Assembly (NCBI GenBank): GCA_038247995.1
Contig: JBBRUG010000278.1
Span: forward strand, 1-8,341
Source: JBBRUG01 sp038247995
Lineage (GTDB): Bacteria > Chloroflexota > Chloroflexia > Chloroflexales > Chloroflexaceae
Direction: 5' to 3'
Length of the DNA stretch: 8,341 nucleotides
Shown here: positions 5,975 through 8,341 of the stretch, piece by piece
Layout: each line of letters starts with the position of its first letter
How positions within the stretch are numbered: the stretch's first letter is position 1
The notes under the pieces: generated by a model
The model's input: only the letters and a program-made list of their open reading frames with translations
Told to the model about the DNA's origin: nothing
Database searches by the model: none
Made by a program: the position numbers and the translations under genes

Positions 5975-6008
5975 GCTTGATGTGGCTGGTGACACGAATC
6001 TCGGGTCA
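5975..6008 (-). repeat. Right inverted terminus of the element
   Basis: Its reverse complement matches 1510-1543 at 30 of 34 positions, with TGGTGACACGAATCTC (5987-6002) perfect. It lies directly after the resolvase stop and directly before the right direct repeat. Confidence 0.8.
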
Positions 6009-6009
6009 G

Positions 6010-6058
6010 GGCCTAGATTGTACGTGACCTAACTGGGGTGGCGACGGTGGGCGAATAA
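6010..6058 (+). pseudogene. Displaced 3' end of the HAD dehalogenase gene, with right direct repeat (6010-6030)
   Basis: Bases 6010-6030 repeat 1495-1515 (20 of 21). In the HAD frame the sequence continues past the repeat as L-TGVATVGE and TAA at 6056-6058, a tail of normal length for type II haloacid dehalogenases. The one mismatch turns the Tyr codon TAC into TAG in this copy. It has no start of its own and is the stump cut off by the insertion. Confidence 0.7.
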
Positions 6059-6080
6059 CGGACGATGGCCGACGGATCTA

Positions 6081-6124
6081 GGGCGCGGGGAATGGGCGGA
6101 CGGGACGCGGGGATGGGCGTAGGG
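6081..6124 (+). other. G-quadruplex candidate in a strand-asymmetric spacer
   Basis: Seven runs of three or four G (6081-6083, 6087-6090, 6094-6096, 6102-6104, 6109-6112, 6115-6117, 6122-6124) are separated by loops of 2-5 nt, well inside the usual pattern for intramolecular quadruplexes. About 70 bp later the same strand becomes C-rich (around 6190-6262), running into the end of tetR. The whole stretch 6059-6231 has no gene I can support. Confidence 0.6.
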
Positions 6125-6231
6125 TCGAAGCGGTGCCATGTAGAGATTCCGGGTGAACCCAGGTGTTACCCCACGGAGCGCTGCTTCGGCCCACTATGCC
6201 ACGTCCACCCCGCCATCACGCCCACCCACCG

Positions 6232-6807
6232 TCAACCCAACCGCCCTACCAACACTTCCGCACTCGCCCGCGCCAGGCCAGTGTGACGGCGATCCAACCC
6301 TAGCCAGACCATCGACTCGTTCGTTTGTACAAGGCATAACACCCCATAAGCTACCTCGTAGCAGAGCTCCGGCGCTGCTTGAGGGAACAGTTCCTCCAGG
6401 CGTCTGGCCACATGCGCACTGATTGTTTCCATCATCTGCGCTATCCGCTGTTTCGCCTGGGGGTAGCGATCTTGCGCGGTGCTGACTACCGCTCTGATCA
6501 TGGCGTCCCAATCGGTTGCGACAATAGTCTCGTTGAACAGACAGTCGAGCACATCCTTGATCTGCCCCGCCTGCTCTGGGGCGATCGCCTCAGCGATCTG
6601 GCGGGGGTATGCTTCGGCAATGCGGGCCATGAGTTGCTCGACAACTTCATCACGGTTGCCGATGTAGTGGCGAATCAAACTCCGCTGCATGCCCGCTTCC
6701 TTAGCAATGCGCTCTAAGGGTACGTCGATGCCGTAGCGCCCAATACAGCGCTCGAAGGCAGCCAGAATCTCCTCACGGCGTTCCTCAACCAAACTTTTGC
6801 GACCCAT
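6232..6807 (-). CDS. TetR/AcrR-family repressor, divergent from the MFS efflux gene
   Basis: The 191-residue protein starts MGRKSLVEERREEILAAF and carries the TetR-type helix-turn-helix at about 28-50 (VPLERIAKEAGMQRSLIRHY), followed by GNRDEVVEQL, the usual start of helix 4. The C-terminal ligand-binding domain is alpha-helical and too variable to name an inducer. I choose the ATG at 6807 because the family begins there and a longer version would need a TTG at 6840 inside the operator; its ribosome site is weak. It lies head to head with the efflux gene at 6907 across a 99-bp control region holding two matching palindromes, the classic arrangement for a local repressor of a drug pump that also controls itself. 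The last codons overlap the C-rich tract on the plus strand. Confidence 0.9.
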   Translation of the reverse strand: MGRKSLVEERREEILAAFERCIGRYGIDVPLERIAKEAGMQRSLIRHYIGNRDEVVEQLMARIAEAYPRQIAEAIAPEQAGQIKDVLDCLFNETIVATDWDAMIRAVVSTAQDRYPQAKQRIAQMMETISAHVARRLEELFPQAAPELCYEVAYGVLCLVQTNESMVWLGLDRRHTGLARASAEVLVGRLG

Positions 6808-6821
6808 ACCGGTACCTAGTA

Positions 6822-6843
6822 AAATTGTCAGTCTTGACAATTT
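6822..6843. promoter_or_regulatory. TetR operator 1 (perfect palindrome)
   Basis: AAATTGTCA (6822-6830) and TGACAATTT (6835-6843) are perfect 9-bp arms around a 4-bp centre. It covers the -35 box of the efflux promoter and lies 15 bp before the tetR start, so a bound repressor could block both genes. Confidence 0.75.
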
Positions 6844-6862
6844 ATTATAGCACTGCTACACT
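6834..6862 (+). promoter_or_regulatory. Promoter of the MFS efflux gene
   Basis: TTGACA (6834-6839), a 17-bp spacer and TACACT (6857-6862) form a good sigma70-type promoter between the two operators. On the other strand a TATAAT (6844-6849) could be the -10 of tetR, but its -35 is poor. Confidence 0.7.
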
Positions 6863-6868
6863 CCTGAT

Positions 6869-6890
6869 AGATTATCAAATCTGACAATTT
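6869..6890. promoter_or_regulatory. TetR operator 2 (imperfect copy)
   Basis: AGATTATCA (6869-6877), a 4-bp centre and TGACAATTT (6882-6890) share the 9-4-9 design of operator 1; the left arm differs at two positions. The start points of the two operators are 47 bp apart. It lies just downstream of the expected transcription start of the efflux gene. Confidence 0.6.
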
Positions 6891-6906
6891 ATGGGAGTTA
6901 TGCACA

Positions 6907-8202
6907 ATGAGTCTGGATCTTCCCGTACCTGCACCGCCAGTGTCTGAAGCGCCTGTGCAGGGCCCGTGGCAGCTTCGTTTCTGGAGTATCTGGATTGGGC
7001 AGGCGTTCTCGCTGGTCGGTAGTGCGCTCACCCAGTTCGTGCTGATCTGGTGGATCACACTGAATGTCGGTTCGCCCGGTGCGCTGGCGATCGCCGGGGT
7101 GATGGCTCTACTCCCCCAGGCGTTGCTCGGCCCGCTGGGCGGCACGCTCGCCGATCGCTTCAGCCGCCGGGTAATCATGATCGTGGCCGACGCAATTTCG
7201 GCGCTGTGTATGCTCGTGCTGGTCTGGCTCTTTCATACCGAACAGATCCTGCTCTGGCATCTCTACACGATGATGTTCATCCGCAGCAGTATGCAGGCTT
7301 TTCAGGCGCCGGCTGCTGCGGCCAGCGCCGCGATGCTGGTGCCTCGTGATTGGTTGAACCGGGTAGCCGGGCTCAATCAGATGCTCCAGGGCCTGATGAC
7401 GATCGCTGCCGCGCCGCTTGGTGCGCTCTTGCTCGCCTTTCTGCCCTTCCAGGGCGCCTTGCTTGTGGACGTTTTTACCGCATTGCTCGGCATTGTGCCG
7501 CTGCTGTTCTATGCCATTCCGCAGCTCGCCCGCCCGGCAACTCAGCAGACCGGGCTCTGGACTGAGTTTGCCGAAGGGGCACAGGTGGTGCTCAAGAATC
7601 GTGGTCTGCTGCAACTTTATGGCCTGGTGATGCTGGTGGTGCTGACGATTATGCCCACCTTCACCCTTACGCCGCTGCTGGTGAAGGAGCATTTCGGCGG
7701 TGGCGTGAATGCGGTGGCCTTCATGGAGGGGCTCGCCGGGATCGGGATCATTGCCGGCGGGGCGCTGATCGCGGTAACGCCGATCTTTAAGCGCAAAATC
7801 ACAACGATCCTGCTTTCGTTCGCAATCTCATGCGTGACGGTGGCCTTTACCGCGCTGACACCCGGCTCAATGCTCTGGCTCGCGGCGCTCTGGTGGGCGT
7901 TGAGCGGCATCACCTTCTCAACCGGTAATGCACCAATGATCGCGCTAATCCAGTCCCAGGTGCCCAACCAGTTTCAGGGACGGGTGCTGGCTCTGCTGAA
8001 CACGGCGATGGGATTTGCTGCACCGCTAGGGTTGGGGTTGGCGGCGTTGCTTGGCGAGTGGATCGGCGTGCGGGGGGTGTTTATTGCCGGCGGGTTTGCT
8101 TCGGCCGCGATTTGCCTGCTTGGTTTTGCTGCGCCCGCGCTGCGACGGATCGAGGATACGCCGATTCGGGTTGAGGATTCAGGATTCAGGGGTCAGGAAT
8201 GA
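6907..8202 (+). CDS. MFS efflux transporter (DHA3 / macrolide-efflux type)
   Basis: The 431-residue protein is a 12-segment major-facilitator pump of the Mef-like (DHA3) branch, which exports drugs in exchange for protons across the cytoplasmic membrane. The first helix carries FWSIWIGQAFSLVGSALTQF, and loop 2-3 carries motif A (GGTLADRFSRRV, about 78-89), then AFQAPAAAASAAMLVPRD and GLNQMLQG. Alternating hydrophobic segments run to about residue 410, with a central loop near 210-230. The ATG at 6907 follows GGGAG at 6893-6897; the two ATGs just before it are out of frame. Expression is probably controlled by the neighbouring TetR protein through the shared operators. The substrate is unknown. 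The last residues (EDSGFRGQE) are encoded by a short GGATTCA repeat (8175-8188), suggesting that the tail was altered by repeat sequence. Confidence 0.92.
   Translation: MSLDLPVPAPPVSEAPVQGPWQLRFWSIWIGQAFSLVGSALTQFVLIWWITLNVGSPGALAIAGVMALLPQALLGPLGGTLADRFSRRVIMIVADAISALCMLVLVWLFHTEQILLWHLYTMMFIRSSMQAFQAPAAAASAAMLVPRDWLNRVAGLNQMLQGLMTIAAAPLGALLLAFLPFQGALLVDVFTALLGIVPLLFYAIPQLARPATQQTGLWTEFAEGAQVVLKNRGLLQLYGLVMLVVLTIMPTFTLTPLLVKEHFGGGVNAVAFMEGLAGIGIIAGGALIAVTPIFKRKITTILLSFAISCVTVAFTALTPGSMLWLAALWWALSGITFSTGNAPMIALIQSQVPNQFQGRVLALLNTAMGFAAPLGLGLAALLGEWIGVRGVFIAGGFASAAICLLGFAAPALRRIEDTPIRVEDSGFRGQE
8175..8188. repeat. Tandem GGATTCA pair at the end of the MFS gene
   Basis: GGATTCA occurs twice without a gap, then GGGGTCAGGA follows up to the stop codon. 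It is short and may be slippage or a trace of an intergenic repeat reaching into the gene. Confidence 0.4.
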
Positions 8203-8256
8203 GGAGCCATGACATAGCCTTTGTAGAATACCCAAAAGTGTGCTATACGACGCAGT

Positions 8257-8341
8257 ATGAGTACATACACGGTGCGTCAATTTGCGGAGCGGATCGGCGT
8301 CTCCGTGAAGACATTACAGCGATGGGATCGGGAGGGACGAC
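8257..8341 (+). CDS. tnpA: IS607-type serine recombinase TnpA, N-terminus (partial)
   Basis: The frame from ATG 8257 to the window edge reads 28 residues, starting MSTYTVRQFAERIGVSV and continuing KTLQRWDREGR. This is the MerR-like helix-turn-helix that begins IS607-family transposases, small serine recombinases whose DNA-binding domain precedes the catalytic domain. The KTLQRWDREG motif is highly typical. The rest, and any tnpB partner, lie outside. IS607 elements have no inverted repeats, so the left end cannot be placed exactly; it should fall between the MFS stop at 8202 and this start, where no gene or terminator is seen. A stand-alone MerR-like regulator is the alternative. Confidence 0.75.
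   Translation, partial: MSTYTVRQFAERIGVSVKTLQRWDREGR

Larger units (their letters stand above)
1510..6008. mobile_element. Probable non-autonomous ~4.5-kb mobile element inserted in the HAD gene
   Basis: The segment is bounded by inverted termini 1510-1543 and 5975-6008 (30 of 34 positions pair), and a 21-bp direct repeat of the HAD gene flanks it (1495-1515 and 6010-6030). Removing the segment plus one repeat rejoins the HAD frame to a normal-looking C-terminus. Contents from left: a CHAT fragment, a secreted protein gene (minus strand), a truncated CopZ-type gene and merR (minus), a truncated VOC gene (plus) and a Tn3-type resolvase (plus) ending 10 bp before the right terminus. No DDE, HUH or tyrosine recombinase is visible, so movement would need a transposase supplied in trans. 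A resolvase next to a terminus ending inward in (T/C)AAG recalls Tn3-family units, but the long duplication is not the 5 bp expected of Tn3. Classification is therefore open; the fact of insertion is well supported. Confidence 0.7.

Noticed and set aside
1505..6018. A classical Tn3-family transposon with 38-bp ends and a 5-bp target duplication
   Set aside because: The resolvase and the inward (T/C)AAG end fit, but the ends do not start with GGGG, the 5 bp outside 38-bp ends do not match (ACATT against TAGAT), and tnpA is missing. The 21-bp repeat is the real flanking duplication.

Overview
The window looks like a GC-rich chromosomal segment of a Chloroflexota bacterium, most likely the Chloroflexus/Roseiflexus/Kouleothrix side of the phylum. 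This is an inference from three things: codon and base usage, the type of CHAT-domain remnant present, and a 16S rRNA 3' end followed by protein genes instead of 23S/5S. Unlinked rRNA genes are known in that phylum. No phylogenetic test could be run here.

Layout: (1) 1-72 is the 3' end of a 16S rRNA, followed by a terminator-like hairpin and no tRNA, 23S or 5S. (2) 213-1555 holds two translationally coupled genes, a caffeoyl-CoA-type O-methyltransferase and a 2-haloacid dehalogenase (HAD) with all the known catalytic residues. (3) About 1510-6008 is a 4.5-kb insertion in the 3' end of the HAD gene. It has 34-bp inverted termini (30/34 matching) and is flanked by a 21-bp direct repeat (20/21) that duplicates HAD codons. 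Deleting it on paper restores a natural HAD C-terminus (TGVATVGE, stop). Inside are a CHAT (caspase-like) gene fragment next to a third terminus-like sequence, an intact secreted protein that looks like a papain-like cysteine peptidase with an EF-hand-like calcium loop, a MerR regulator coupled to a 3'-truncated CopZ-type zinc/Fe-S protein gene, a 5'-truncated VOC (glyoxalase/bleomycin-resistance) gene, and an intact Tn3-type resolvase with its own promoter and a res-like palindrome. No transposase is visible. (4) 6059-6231 is a gene-free, strand-asymmetric G-rich then C-rich stretch with a strong G-quadruplex candidate. (5) 6232-8202 is a divergent TetR regulator / MFS drug-efflux pair sharing a control region with two matching 22-bp palindromic operators, one over the -35 of the efflux promoter. 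(6) 8257-8341 is the start of an IS607-type serine recombinase running off the window.

The two ends of the window are ordinary chromosome. The middle is a patchwork of gene fragments gathered in a mobile, probably non-autonomous element whose resolvase is the only recombination enzyme left. The most interesting items are the insertion boundaries, the undescribed-looking secreted peptidase, the res-like site, and the unlinked 16S end. I did not find a clearly complete new defence or metabolic system; the CHAT gene that might have hinted at one is broken at both ends.
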